Assembly (NCBI RefSeq): GCF_024323335.1
Contig: NC_066584.1
Location: 273,087,618-273,151,617 of the forward strand
DNA: 64,000 bases
Reading direction: 5' to 3'
Source: Lathyrus oleraceus
Lineage: Eukaryota; Streptophyta; Magnoliopsida; Fabales; Fabaceae
Below, piece after piece: positions 34,176 through 46,569 of this stretch. Both the position numbers and the translations under genes were made by a program. Positions within the stretch are counted from its first letter, which is position 1; the number at the start of each line of letters is the position of its first letter. The notes under the pieces are model-generated. The model saw nothing but the letters and a program-made list of their open reading frames with translations, did no database searches and was not told the DNA's origin.

Positions 34176-35498
34176 CAACCCCAAACTTAGCACATTGCTT
34201 GTCCCAAGTAATGTGTCATTATCACTCTCCAGAATTCTTTATGCTTTCCATCACCGCTGAGATCATTCGCGAACGCCTTCCCTTTTCCTTCCACAAGTCC
34301 TACCCATCCTCGTAAGTCATCATTCACACTGCCACTTTAAAGCACCGTTTCACCTGTCATCTTATTTCACATTCTCACCAATTCTCTCGGGGTTAGCTGT
34401 TTACACTCATAATTCAAAGTATGCAATATCACTCACAAGTTTGAATAGTCTCTCTTTTCTCATCACCTACACACAACACACATACTTTTTAAGGTCTTTC
34501 GGGTTGTAGCTTGGCTTGGGTTAGGGTGTGGATTCAAAAAAAGAAAACAAGGGGCTTTTGGTTCAGAGTCGATGTTACATCCTATGTTTGTTTCTTTTAT
34601 TTCCTCGGTTTTCTTTTCTTGAATTTTTACCGACTGCCCTTTTTCGTGCTTTTTCTTTTGAATCTTCGAGTATTCGATTTTTATTTTTCTTTCTTTTTCT
34701 CGATTCATCAATTTTTCTTTTTCTTATGTTTTTGCACTTTCTAGGGCTTTGAGAGCTTTTGGGGTTTTTATCCCAAACTTAGCTTTTCAACACAGCTGGA
34801 ATATATTCTCATGACTCTGAACAGGCTGAGGAATTGTTTTGGCCAATGGTTACATTCATGGTGTTTTAAACAAAAAAAATTGGATATAGGCTCAAAGGGG
34901 GTTAACGAGGGATATAATAATTCGGGATGGCTAGAAAGGCTTGGGGTTAATTACAAACGTGTCTCAGTGTGTGTATCATGCAATGACAGTCCCAGAGAGT
35001 GTACACAAATTTAGAGTGATAAAGACAAACCTGAATGACGCTCATGATGATTAATGTGTTTGGCCTTTTCTGACTCACTTGGTTTGCTTTAGCTTTGACA
35101 GGGTCCACAGTGCTCCTTAATTTGGTGCAATTGCTGTCTTACTTCGGAGTGTGCATGATACTCGTGTCGGTTAAGCTGTATACGTTACGTCCGATCTTTA
35201 CTTTCAGCAGTGTCACTTTCTGGGGAGATCCTTCACAACAAGCCATGGTGAGTGGTGTGATCTTTCATCCACTCTCAATTGTGATCATTACTTTTCCAAC
35301 CTGTCAACACAGACTTGACACACATACTTGCAGCATAATGTACATTCAACAGACAAATTCAATCTAAAATACAAAATTAAAAAGTAAAAATAACACAAAA
35401 TAACTTACAAATAAAGGACATAAAATCTCCCCCACACCTGGACTCAACATTGTCCACAATGTTTGTGAACAAGCGCGAAGGAGGGGACTCACAGGGTC
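34176..35498 (-). other. 3' non-coding tail of the Athila-type element
   Basis: No conserved frame is visible between the env-position ORF and the LTR. A strongly strand-biased stretch (34590-34745, T/C-rich on plus, purine-rich on minus) is the only clear feature. The segment closes at the polypurine tract next to 34175. Confidence 0.6.
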
Positions 35499-36232
35499 CT
35501 ACTGAGGAGGTGGGTGCGGGAAATACAACATCAACTGTCGCATCATGCTGCTCATCTCATCCAACATCGCTCCCTGAAGGGCTTGCTCGATGCCTTGCCT
35601 TTGTTGTTCAGTCCTCAAGTCACCTATCTCGGTCTGTACCCAGCTCCATTGGTCAGTTGACCAAGATGATGAACCCGCCGCCTGCTGGGTGGGTTCCTGA
35701 TGCTGTGGAACAAACTGCTCAGGAGGTGCTTGAGGATATTCTTCTTGTCTTTCTGTTCCTTCTTCCTGGTCATCTACAACGTGCTCACCTGCATTAAAAT
35801 GGTCAGTTTCGTGGCCTTCATCCGCATCGGGATCAACACTCACATATAACCAATTCGCACAGTCAGTGATAGCAACTCTGTCCGGATCCGGCAGAGCGAT
35901 GATAAACCTTTTATGAATGAGGACGGAATAATAGGTAGGGGCAACCACAATCATACATTGGGAAATTAGAGCAGACATGTCAATTTTTGTATTACCTGCA
36001 ATTGGCGTGTCCTCGAGTAAAACAGCCCGATACCCGAAATGCAATGCAATTTGGGTGATCATACCTCCCACGGAAATGCCTCAGGAGTTCGCTCGGCCGA
36101 CTCTCCTCAGGTAGTCTGCTGCAAAGGCAGCTACATTGATGAAGAATAGCTCTCTCTGAGTAGCTACTCCAGTGTTGTCGCCTCTACCGAACAATGTGTA
36201 GGCTAAACCTTTTTGGGCGTACCTGAAACAGG
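35499..36232 (-). pseudogene. Env-position ORF of the Athila-type element, 3' part
   Basis: The minus-strand continuation of 41813-41262 lies beyond the solo LTR; the frame runs through the insertion point. One stop (36081-36083) precedes an open frame of 190 residues starting at 36071. The N-terminal part is hydrophobic and globular. The C-terminal 100 residues are Gln/Glu-rich (PPEQFVPQHQEP, then TEQQRQGIEQALQG) with helical character. No convincing transmembrane segment or signal peptide was seen, so an envelope role is not supported by this part. It resembles the conserved plant Athila ORF family of unknown function. Confidence 0.7.
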
Positions 36233-37356
36233 TGTAAGACCCCAATTTTGTCCCTAAGATCCCTCATGGCATCACATCATATCATTGCATAGCCTCAAGG
36301 ATCATTGGACATCTTGCTTCTCTTCCCTGTGGGTGGGATCTTTCTTGAGAGTGATTCTTGATCACCAAACATTGCTTGCATTTGTATATCATTGCTTTTC
36401 TTTTAATCACTAACCAAAATGTACAAAAATATGTCATTTACCTTTGTTACTTGCAGCTTAAGCAGTCAACAGGTCAAGGCATCAGGTGAATTCATGGTAC
36501 AAAGAGCAGAAGGTATTTTCTTGAGATATGGATCATGTGATCATCATATGGAGCTTATGTGAGCTAAAGGTTCATTTTGGACCAATTCCCCAAGTGGTTG
36601 AGGCCCAAATTCATCAGAACATTTTCAAGTCATCTAAGGGCCAATGCAGTCAACTGAAAAGTCAATTGTGGGTCTTGAGTTTGGAAATTGAGTTTCTTCA
36701 TCCCATTCATGTTCCAACAATGCTTATTCATCATACCAAAGATCAAGGTTTAAGAATTTGAGGTCAACTCAAAAGTTTCCAAAAATGGAAAGTGACCTAT
36801 AATTTCAAGTTTCCAAAAATGGAAAGTTTTTGGTTCAACTTCAACTCAACTTTCCAACATCAAATAAGCTTCAAATGAAATTTTGTCCAACATGAAAGTT
36901 GAAGATCTCTCTCTCCCATTTCTAAAATGTCCAAGATCATGAGAACTTGATAAATGGTTGAGGAGATATGATCCAATCATTGCCAAGTGTGCATGGAATT
37001 TCAAATGGCCATATCTTTTGATTCATAACTCCAAATTGAGTGGCTCTTCTTGCATTTTTCTTGTCATGACATGAAGTATCCAAATCAATCATCACATTGC
37101 ATAAAACGTTATCACATGATCATTTGCTATTCCATGCCTTTTTTGGAGGGAAATTGCAAAATTCAAAAATGGTGCATCATGGGAACTTTCTACCATTGCC
37201 ATTGTGTTTAAAAAATGATTTTAAGTGTAATTGATCAAGCCAATGGTACTGTTCACGTGGGATTAGTCCATGCACCATGCATTTTTGAAATTTTGCCAAA
37301 CACCTTATTTCAATTAACCAAATTAAGTGTGGATTAGCAATGTGATTAGGATTTCA

Positions 37357-37364
37357 TATAAATA
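37357..37364 (+). promoter_or_regulatory. TATA box of solo LTR 1
   Basis: TATAAATA, 1.1 kb into the LTR, in a context like the other long LTRs (51908 and 61363). Confidence 0.6.
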
Positions 37365-39889
37365 CTCTAATCTAACAGAATTTCAGGAGGTTAATCACTT
37401 TTTCACCATTTTTGAGATCTAGAAATTTTTCCCTCCATTTTTTTCTCTCAACCAAAACTTGAAAAATCTTCAAAGAACCTTGCAATATTCTTCTATATTC
37501 CTATTCTCTTGTGTGAATTGAGTGCAGATCAAGTGTTAGATTGTTGAATTCGAGCAAGGATTATGCATAGCAAGCTCAAGAACATTGCCATGGCAGCTGA
37601 GATTTGAGCTAGATCTACACGGTTTCAAGCTTCCTTTTCTTCATCAATCATCATAACAAGTGTCCTGGAGTTGATTTGGACCATTACAAGCCTTGAATCG
37701 TGCAAAATCCAGAACCTGCTCTTCAAGAGGTTCAGTTTTCGAATCTCTTAATTCTCAAATTCATTAGCATGTTCTTGTAGATCTAATCTTGCTGATGATT
37801 CTGGTGAAAATTTCATGAAAAATGATGCATTATTGAGTGAGTTATGTGTGATTCAAGTTTGATGCACCAAATTTCTTTTGTTCGATTCTCTTAATTGATG
37901 TTGAATTAGGCTTAGTTTTTAGTTGATCTGCATACTCCATTGAAAGAGCTTCATGATGATGTATGATTTTGGAATTTCTGGAAAATTTGTTCATGAACCT
38001 TCACTGTTCATCTTCGTCTTCATGAGGAAGACGAAGTAGCGTCGGCTTTATGACAGTTTAGCGTCCACTCTGTATTGGCTAGGGCTTGCGTGTGAAACGG
38101 CGTCGTTTTGCATTGGCGCGCGCTTCTTTCAAATTCGTACCGTGTTCGATCCCCAGCGTGCTCAATTATTCAAATGTTTTCATCAATTATGCTTTCCCTC
38201 CATATTTCATGCTATGCTTCATTTTCATTTTAAATTTTTTCTTCCAACTTCAAAAATGCATAACAAATTGAAAAATAACTCAAATAATTCCAAATTTTTT
38301 GTAGCATGATCCTCTGTTTGTCTAGTTTTTTATGATGATAATTGCTGAAGTTGTGCATGGCTAGATTTTGAATGGTGTTAGACTCTTTGATCATATGTGC
38401 TCGTGTGACCTTGCCTTACTCTTTCTATTGTGAAATGCTTGATTTTAATCCAATGGACATGAAATTTTGAATGATGATTCTTGACATGTTAATGGATGTT
38501 TGTGGCTTGGTTTGGTATTTTTCCCATTTGTCATTTCTGTTTTATACACATGTTTGCATGGTGTGACAATTTGTGTCACACATTTGGTTGATCAACTTGT
38601 GCAATTTAATTTCCGTATCAAATGACCTTTGATGCTTCTGATTTTTTGTATGATGATTGGTTTGGATGTATTGAATGCTCATGAAGTTTTCCAGAATTAT
38701 TTGAATCATTTCTGTTTTGATTTGGAATTTTCATTCTCCATGTCCAAATATGAGCTTTGAAATTGTCTTTGACTTCCCTTGCACATGAAATGCCTTTGAT
38801 TGATGATTTTGTTTTGATCCTTTTTAGGACATGTTAGTATGTGGTTGAAGTTGCTTTGTGTTGAAAATTAGCTCCTGTTTTGAATTTTTTCTTCACCTTT
38901 GACCCTAGGCTTGGACCTAGTGGTTTGTACTTACATGTGAGCTTTGAATTTCATGACCAAGCACCTAATCTCCATGGTTGATGTTGCTTCATCATTTGAA
39001 TGTTGATATTTGCTATTGATTGCTAACATTTGGTTGTTTTGTAGGTTGATGATAATTCAATTGAGTTTGCCTTATGACTTATATGTTGTACATTGGGATT
39101 GTCTGTTTGTTGTTGACTGTTGTCTGTTTGTCTGAGTACGGTACTGATTTATTTAGTTGTTTACACAGGTACCTAAGTTGCTTTAAGTTCATTTGAACTT
39201 TGCTTTGCTTTGATTGTGGTTGGCATACCACTTAGGTATAATCCCTATTCTTCATGTAGTCTGGAAGACCTGTCATGTTATTTTGGCTGGCACCTGTCTG
39301 AAGCCCTCCTTAAGAGGCCATGTTTTTGTTTGTTTAATTTTGTGCCAAGCAGGTTAAGTCCTCTAAAGAGGCAATTGGCAGATAGAAGGGATTTGTAATC
39401 CATCCCCTGCTATTCAGTTGTGTCATTCATCTTGCTCACACAATATGTTGATGCACTTTGAATAAAAAACCCAAAATCTTGTCCATAGAGTCAGTCATTT
39501 GTGGAGAAGAGTTCCTTCATTCTGAACTCCCACACTTTCTATTGATCAAAGCTCTCCCAGGCCAGGGATAAGAGCTATGAGGCATAACCCTCATCTCCAT
39601 TTCATCTGCTTCACCCTAACTCTCAATGTTAGGGTTAAGAGCTCAAAACACCCATTTCCAGGTGGCTTGTTTGTCAAGGTTGATATGACCCCTTGACTAA
39701 AGCCTAACCTTGCTTGAGCCTATTGATTGTGTATAGTGTGTGATGAGTGACTGTTTGTTTGCTTGATTGCCCATATGTGCATAATTGTTTGTGTGTGCCT
39801 TGGTGCACTTTGTTTTCATCACTTGTATATCATTTCATGATCATTGTTCATACTTTGTGACATTTTGTTTTGACCATTCAGGAGTCAAT

Positions 39890-40240
39890 TGTAAGTCCAT
39901 TTATTGGCAGTTGTCTCCTGTGATCTGGTAGGAGTTGGAACTAAGACCATTGATTGGCATTCCATTTCCTTGGAGTCGAGTGTAAGACCATTTATTGGTA
40001 ACTTGTTTCCTCTTGCTTATTGCATTTGTTTTCTTTGTTTTGTGAGACGGGTGTAAGTCCATTGATTGGCATCTGGTATCCATCTTTATTTTGTGAGACT
40101 GGTGTAAGTCCATTGATTGGCATCTGGTATCCATCTTTGTTTTGTGAGGCTGGTGTAAGTCCATTGATTGGCATTTGGTATCCATCTTTGTTTTGTGAGG
40201 CTGGTGTAAGTCCATTGATTGGCATCTGATTTCCATTTAT
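39890..40240 (+). repeat. 51-bp tandem repeat in solo LTR 1
   Basis: GTGTAAGTCCATTGATTGGC starts at 40051, 40102, 40153 and 40204, an exact 51-bp period. More diverged copies lie from about 39888. The period is a multiple of three and free of stops, so it opens frames of 69 to 111 codons on both strands. These are repeat artefacts. Confidence 0.9.
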
Positions 40241-41261
40241 GTTGACTTGTTTATGATACATTGCTTATCTGCTTTGCTTTTTGCCTTTTCCAAAGGAATC
40301 ACTTGGATCATCTACATATGATCTAAAGAGGTGAACACCTAAGAAATTTTGCATCCCTTAACCTCCCCCCTTCTTTTGTTCCTTAAACCTCCATCTGCAT
40401 GTTAACCCAAACCAGAAAAACTTTGTGCAAACATTTTCACCTGTTTTTCAAATTAGAAACCTAGGCCTTAAGCCTTTGATTTTCAAACTTCATTTGCACA
40501 ATACTTCTTTTGAATTGAATTCTAATCATACTTTGACTTCATTTTTGTGAATAATTCTAATTGACTAATTCCACTCATTCAATTGTTTTGTGGCTCAAGT
40601 CCACTTCTTGATAAGTTTTCATACATTAGCCATAGATCTTAGTTATCTTAGTGGTTGATGTGAATCTCACCTTTTGTCCTTAGTGATTGAATTGTAAGAC
40701 TTCCTTGCTTATTATAGGGCATGGTCCCTCACTAGCAAGTTAAAGCTTTTCTCACATGGTGGACTTGTGGTTGTATAGGTTGAGTTTTCTCCCGTGGATA
40801 ATGAAAGACCTTAGGGCTTTTGTTTAAAATCAATCCACTTATTTTTTTGGAAATCTTTTAGCCGAACTACGAGGTTTTGATCCTGTAAAGGTACGTAGGC
40901 AATGGATCTTTCCATCCAAACACAAAAATAATAAAAAATTATATATTCTTTTTCCCATCCTCCCAATCAATGTTTGCACAATAAATATTTTCATAAACAA
41001 TATCTTTTGCAACAATTTGTGAAAAGGGTTCCCTAGGAGTACCTAGGATGCTTTGGGTGCCTAACACCTTCCCTTTGCATAATTACCCCCTTACCCAGAT
41101 CTCTGACCTTTCATTAGTTTTCTATGCGTAAAACTTCTTAGGCTTTTGTTCGCTTTTTAGCCATTCCTTTGGATAAATAAAAGTGCGGTGGCGACTCTAT
41201 CTTCGTATGTTTTGCTTTTGATTTAATCAATAAATCATAAAGTGATGAATACACCGCTACA

Positions 41262-41813
41262 ACAGGGATTCTGGATGTCCGAGGCTTTCGCACCTTTGGA
41301 GGAGTAATCCGTCCTCCCAGTTATGGCGATCAAGAAATCCTTAGGAGAAAACCCGTTTGGGACCGCTCCGGGTCCGTTCAGCGGGAATCAGAGTATTACA
41401 GTTAACTCCTCAACAGACAACTCATGATAATTGTTAAACAACCGGAAACGTAAGGTGCCAAAATAATACCTGGTTGTGTTAACCCACCGCTTTTCCAACT
41501 GGAACTCCAAAGTGCCGAGGAACTCGAGAGTAATGTGCTTGTAGGTCGGTGCCTCCAAACTCATAAACTCGAGCATGCCCAAGACATGGAACATTCGGTC
41601 TACCTCAATTTTCAGCATTAGAGCGGTCAGAGTATTCTCACACATATACCTGGTCGGCGTGAGCTTGCGCTTCCAGTGAATTTGGTAACGTCGCTCTTGC
41701 TCCGGGTTGTCAAACACAATATTATGGGGATTAGGATTCCGGCTCGGGCGCTTCCGGGACTTCGCCATCTCTGCAAGTTGTTGCTTTCCGGTAAGGATTC
41801 TTCTCAGGGGCAT
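41262..41813 (-). pseudogene. Env-position ORF of the Athila-type element, 5' part
   Basis: It starts at Met 41813. Residues about 40-130 carry YQIHWKRKLTPTRYMCENTL, then MLEFMSLEAPTYKHITLEFL, closely matching the conserved N-terminal block of plant Athila ORF proteins (recalled as the ATHILA ORF family). A stop at 41388-41390 interrupts the frame, which otherwise continues to the solo-LTR insertion point at 41262 and resumes at 36232. It lies 0.7 kb downstream of integrase, the place where Athila elements carry an envelope-like gene. Molecular function is unknown. Confidence 0.75.
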
Positions 41814-42553
41814 TTTGGACCTGCAAAAAATAGCAATATTCCGAACTGTTGAGTTAGAAAAATCTAAAATCGTGGTTGCGACCGGGACGACGAGGTGAGA
41901 AATATTTATGAAGGGTGTTTGAGCTATAGGTGAGTGGAACTTGGTTGCATGTAGGGTTTTGTGTGGTGAGGTGAGTGAGTTTTAATGGAGTCTGTGAGAG
42001 AGTGAAAGAAGAAGATGAAAAAGTATGAGAGAGAATGATGATAAGTTTTGTAAAAATCTGATAATGATGAGTGATAAGGGAAAAAAGTGTGGTTAAGAGT
42101 GGTTTAAGTGGGTGGGCCCCATAAAAATTTAAAATTTTCAAAAAAGTTTCAAAAAATCCGCACGCCTGACACGGCCGTGTCAGCTGACACGAGTGGCCGT
42201 GTCAGGCTACTGTTTTACCATTTTCCACAACTTCTTTTACAGTGTTCCTGACACGGGCCGTGTCAGCTGACACGGACGGCCGTGTCAGGCCACTGTTTTA
42301 TCATCCTCAAAACCCTCTTTCTTACCGTGCTCCTGACACGGCCCGTGTCAGCTGACACGGGTGGCCGTGTCAGGCTGTCCTTTTGGCCGTTTTTTGGTTT
42401 TCTTATCAGGTCAACCGCCGATTCCTCTGGCTCCTCCTTCTAGAACTCCTGTATACCTACAGACACATACAACTAATTAGAAATAAAAAGTGTGGGTTGC
42501 CTCCCACGAAGCGCTTCGTTTAACGTCGCATGGCTCGAGGGTTCTCTGTCTGC
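41814..42553 (-). other. Spacer between integrase and the env-position ORF
   Basis: Non-coding. It contains a three-copy tandem repeat with 82-85 bp period starting at 42165, 42247 and 42332. Each unit is a nested palindrome of CCTGACACGG and CCGTGTCAGG halves. These are the same motifs as the LTR array at 33715-33895. Confidence 0.75.
42165..42385. repeat. Three tandem units of nested TGACACGG palindromes
   Basis: Each unit reads a TGACACGG-CCGTGTCA palindrome, then AGC, then a second TGACACGG-GTGG-CCGTGTCA palindrome, and a spacer of about 35 bp containing CTGTTTTA. Both single- and double-hairpin folds are possible in RNA or single-stranded DNA. Confidence 0.85.
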
Positions 42554-43801
42554 TTAGGTGAGACAGATTTTTTCTATAGGACCATCCTCCTGGTCTTGTA
42601 TGTAAGGTTTCACTCTCTGCCCATTTACCTTGAACATGTCTCCGTTCGCTGGATTTCTTAGTTCAATGGCTCCATGTGAAAATACCTTTTGTATCTCAAA
42701 GGGTCCCGACCATCGGGACCTCAGTTTCCCTGGGAAGAGTTTCAACCTTGAGTTAAATAATAACACCAATTGTCCTTCCTGAAGGTCTTTCTTCTGAATG
42801 CGCCTGTTATGCCAGGTTTTGGTTTGTTCTTTGTATATCTTGGCATCCTCATACGCTCGATTCTTGAACTCTTCCAGCTCTTGTAATTGGAGGATCCGAG
42901 ATTTTTCCGTTTTGGCCAGATCATAGTTGAGGAATTTAGTGGATGCCCTATGCTAAAGTTCGAGTGGCAGGTGACAAGCTTTACCATAGACTAACTGATA
43001 AGGGGACATACCTATTGGTGTTTTGAACGTTGTTCGGTATGCCCAGAGTGCGTCATCGAGTTTGATTGACCAATCCTTTCTAGAGGCACTGATAGTTTTT
43101 TCTAGGATTTGCTTGATCTGCCGATTGGATACCTCAACTTGTCCACTGGTCTGGGGGTGGTATGGAGTGGCGATTCTATGCTTGACATTGTATTTCCGCA
43201 GTAGGTTTTCCATCAATTTATTTAGGAAGTGGGTACCTTCGTCACTAATAAGTGCTCTTGGTACCCCAAACTGTGCGAAGATACAATTCTTGAGGAAGTT
43301 GATCACCACCTTTGCATCATTCGTGGGCAGTGCAACTGCTTCCACCCATTTTGACACATAGTCAACCGCAACTAGAACGTACTGCTTTCCGAAGGAAGGT
43401 GAGAAGGGTCCCATAAAATCTATCCCCCATACATCGAACAGTTCGACTTCTAACATGGCATTCTGAGGCATCTGGTTTCTTTTAGACATATTTCCTGTTC
43501 TTTGACATCGGTCGCACTCTTTTACCATTGCTTGGGCATCTTTGAACAGTGTGGGCCAGTACAATCCAGATTGGAGGACTTTGGCTGCGGTTCTGTCTCC
43601 GCTGAAATGTCCTCCATATTCGGAGTTATGACAGGCTTGTAAAATGTCCCTCTGCTCTTCCTCTGGAACACATCTCCTGACTAGACCATCTAATCCCTTT
43701 TTATAAAGGAATGGATCATCCCATACATAGAACCTGCAATCATGCAAAAGCGTTTTTCGTCTGTTAGAGTCAAAGTCATCAGGTATCAGTCCACCTACCA
43801 C
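42554..43801 (-). pseudogene. Athila integrase
   Basis: The minus-strand frame runs from 43801 to 42554 with one stop at about 42953. The zinc finger shows His residues in [10 protein letters not shown] and Cys pair CDRC. The core has GIDFMGPF, then ISDEGTHF and the Glu region ([11 protein letters not shown]). The C-terminal domain (KLRSRWSGPFEIQKV) follows the stop. The essential triad appears present. Upstream, two stops separate it from the RNase H region in the same frame. Confidence 0.88.
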
Positions 43802-46569
43802 AAAGTTCGCGTAATCGGCGAACCATGGGATATGTGTAACGGCTATAATGCGTTCGTCCGTGAACTCATCTCTGATGGGGTGTATTTCTTCAGTTTCTTA
43901 AATCGGAGTCATCCGAGACAAGTGATCAGCAACAGTGTTTTAACTACCCTTTTTATCTCTGATTTCCAGATCAAATTCCTGTAGTATGAGGATCCATCGC
44001 AGCAGCCTCGACTTGGATTCCTGTTTTGCAAAAATATATTTCAAAGCAGCATGGTCAGTATATACAATTACCTTTGATCCCAACAGATAGGATCTGAATT
44101 TGTCAAAAGCGTATACCACCGCCAGGAGTTCTTTTTTTGTGGTTGCATAGTTCATTTGAGCAGGGTTGAGTACATGGCTTGCATAGTAGATCACATGCAA
44201 GAGCTTCTCCTTGTGTTGCCCTAGTACCGCCCCCACTGCGTTATCACTTGCATCACACATTATCTCAAAAGGAAGAGACCAATCTGGGGCAATAACAATG
44301 GGTGCTGACACCAGCTCTTTCTTCAAGGTCTCGAAGGCTTTCCTGTATTCTTTGTCAAATACGAACAAGGTATCTTTTACTAGCAGACTAGTAAATGGTT
44401 TGGCAATCTTGGAGAAATCTTTTATGAACCTGGGGTAGAAACCCGCATGTCCTAAGAAGCTTCGGATGCCTTTTTCATTCACTGGTGGTGGTAAGTTTGC
44501 TATTACCTCCACTTTTGCTATATCCACTTCGATACCCTTGTTGGAGATCTTGTGTCCCAATACTATTCCTTCCCGGACCATGAAGTGACATTTTTCCCAA
44601 TTCAGGATCAAATTTGTTTGCTGGCATATTTCTAAAACAAGTGACAGGTTAGTCAAACAGTTATCAAATGAAGAACCGAACACCGAGAAGTCATCCATAA
44701 ATACTTCCATATGCTTTTCGAGCATGTCAGCAAAAATAGAAGTTATACACCTTTGAAATGTGGCTGGTGCGTTGCACAAGCCAAATGGCATTCTTCTATA
44801 ATCGTCTTCTCTTGGTCTTCAAGGGCAACCACAATCTGGTTGTACCCTGAATAACCGTCTAGGAAACAATAGTACTCGTGTCCTGCTAACCTTTCCAGCG
44901 TTTGATCAATGAATGGTAACGGGAAGTGATCCTTCCTTGTTGCCACGTTTAGCCTTCTGTAATCAATGCACACTCTCCAACCTGTAACAGTGCGGGTTGG
45001 AATCAACTCATTCTTTTCATTCTTTATTACCGTTGTGCCCCCTTTTTTGGGTACCACGTGGACTGGACTTACCCAAGAACTATCGGAGATAGGGTAGATT
45101 AGGCTCGCATCCAATAGTTTTACAACCTCTTTGCGCACCACTTCTTTCATGGCTGGGTTAAGTCTTCGTTGTGGTTGCACTACCGGTTTGTGGTCATCCT
45201 CCATTAAGATCTTGTGCATGCAAACAGTAGGGCTTATACCTTTTAAGTCCTCAATTGCCCATCCGATTGCACCCTTGTATTTTTTTAGCACTTGAATGAG
45301 TTCTGCCTCTTGGACACTCTGTAGACTAGCATTAATGATGGCTGGACATTTTTCTTCGGTGTCTAGAAATACATACTTCAGATTTGTTGGCAACTGCTTC
45401 AGATTCACCCCTTTTTTGGGTTCTTCAGTGAGATCGGATGGTGGTGGTCTTAGATCTTCCCACCGGTGTGGTCTAGATCTAATCCATTCAGGTTGTTTTT
45501 CCATCAGAGCAAGCACCTCAGATTCTTCTTCATCTTCATTACTTTCAAAAATGGACAAGCTTAAGACCTGGCTTAGAGGTGACCGGGGTCTATGCTGGTC
45601 ATTTTCTTGAGCAACTACTTGGTCGATTATCTCTATAGTGTTGCTTGTGCCGACATCATCTTTGTATTGCATGGTATTCCTCACATCTATCTTTAACTCT
45701 TCATCATAGACCTTGAGGGTCATAGTTCCTTCCTCAATATTTATCATACACCGTCCTGTTTCCAAGAAAGGTCTTCCCAATATGAGAGGGATCTCCTCAT
45801 CCTCCGGAATTTCCAAAATGACGAAGTCGACTGGAAAGACAAACTTGTTAATTTTTACAAGAACATCTTCCACAATACCATAGGGTCGCCGAGAAGAGTG
45901 ATCCGTAAACTGAAGGGTCATTCGAGTATCTTGAACAGAACCGATGCCTAATTTCTTATAGATGGACAGTGGCATCAAACTTACACTCGCTCCTAAGTCA
46001 ATCAGAGCCTTCTTGAATTTTCGATCACCAATAGTGCAAGGAATAGTAACCGATCCCCTATCTTTCTTTTTCACTGGGATTTTCATGCCTTGGAGAACGA
46101 CACTGCATGTTTCAGTCAGGATGATCGGTTCAGTATCAGTGGAACGCTTCTTGGAAATTATGTCTTTCATGAACTTGGCATATATTGACATTTGTTCCAA
46201 TGCTTCAGAAAAAGGGATATTGATTTCTAGTTTCTTGAACATCTCCAGAAACTTCTCGAAATTCTTCTCATGTTGATTTTTCTTCTTCTGTCGTGGAGGG
46301 TAAGGAAGTTTGATTATGGGTTTAGGAACCTTTTCCTTATCCTGGACAGGAGGTGGTATTGCTTCTTCATCTTGGACTTTTGTTTCCTTGATTTCTAAAT
46401 CCACCTCTATTAATCCATCTTTTTCTATATCATTTACCTCGGTTGACATTCCACTTCGGGTTGTGACAGCGTTAACAGTGTTATGTTCCCGCGGATTTGT
46501 CACCGTACCACTAGGTAGGGTTCCAGGGGCTTGAGTGTTTGATGTTAACTGTTGTGCTATCTGTCCCAT
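43802..46569 (-). pseudogene. Athila protease, reverse transcriptase and RNase H
   Basis: Open from 46569 to 44743, then from 44791 to 43940 in another frame. The protease motif ALIDLGASVSLMPLS is at about 46009-45965. RT shows VCIDYRRLNVATRKDHFPLP, CFLDGYSGYNQI and, in the second frame, [13 protein letters not shown] and catalytic FMDDF. A small deletion of about 30 bp between the EKT and RMPFG regions (near 44790) causes the frameshift. RNase H follows ([36 protein letters not shown]) with two stops after 43940. The frame is continuous with gag upstream apart from stops. Confidence 0.88.

Larger units (their letters stand above)
36233..41261 (+). mobile_element. Solo LTR, Tat/Ogre type, 5,029 bp, in the Athila-type element
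   Basis: It is bounded by TGTAAGACC and CGCTACA and flanked by perfect duplications ACAGG (36228-36232 and 41262-41266). No internal region, primer site or polypurine tract lies inside. It contains a TATA box (37357-37364), a 51-bp tandem repeat, GAACTACG (40864) and TACGTAGG (40893), CACCTTCCCTTTGCATAAT (about 41066) and TGGCGACTCT (41189-41198). Solo LTRs arise by recombination between the two LTRs of a complete element. Orientation is plus, opposite to the host element. Confidence 0.93.

Noticed and set aside
35450..35797. Plus-strand 115-codon open frame
   Set aside because: Antisense to the Gln-rich end of the Athila env-position ORF.
40020..40240. Regularly spaced 51-bp repeats reminiscent of a CRISPR array
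   Set aside because: Copies are direct tandem with no unique spacers, inside a plant LTR.
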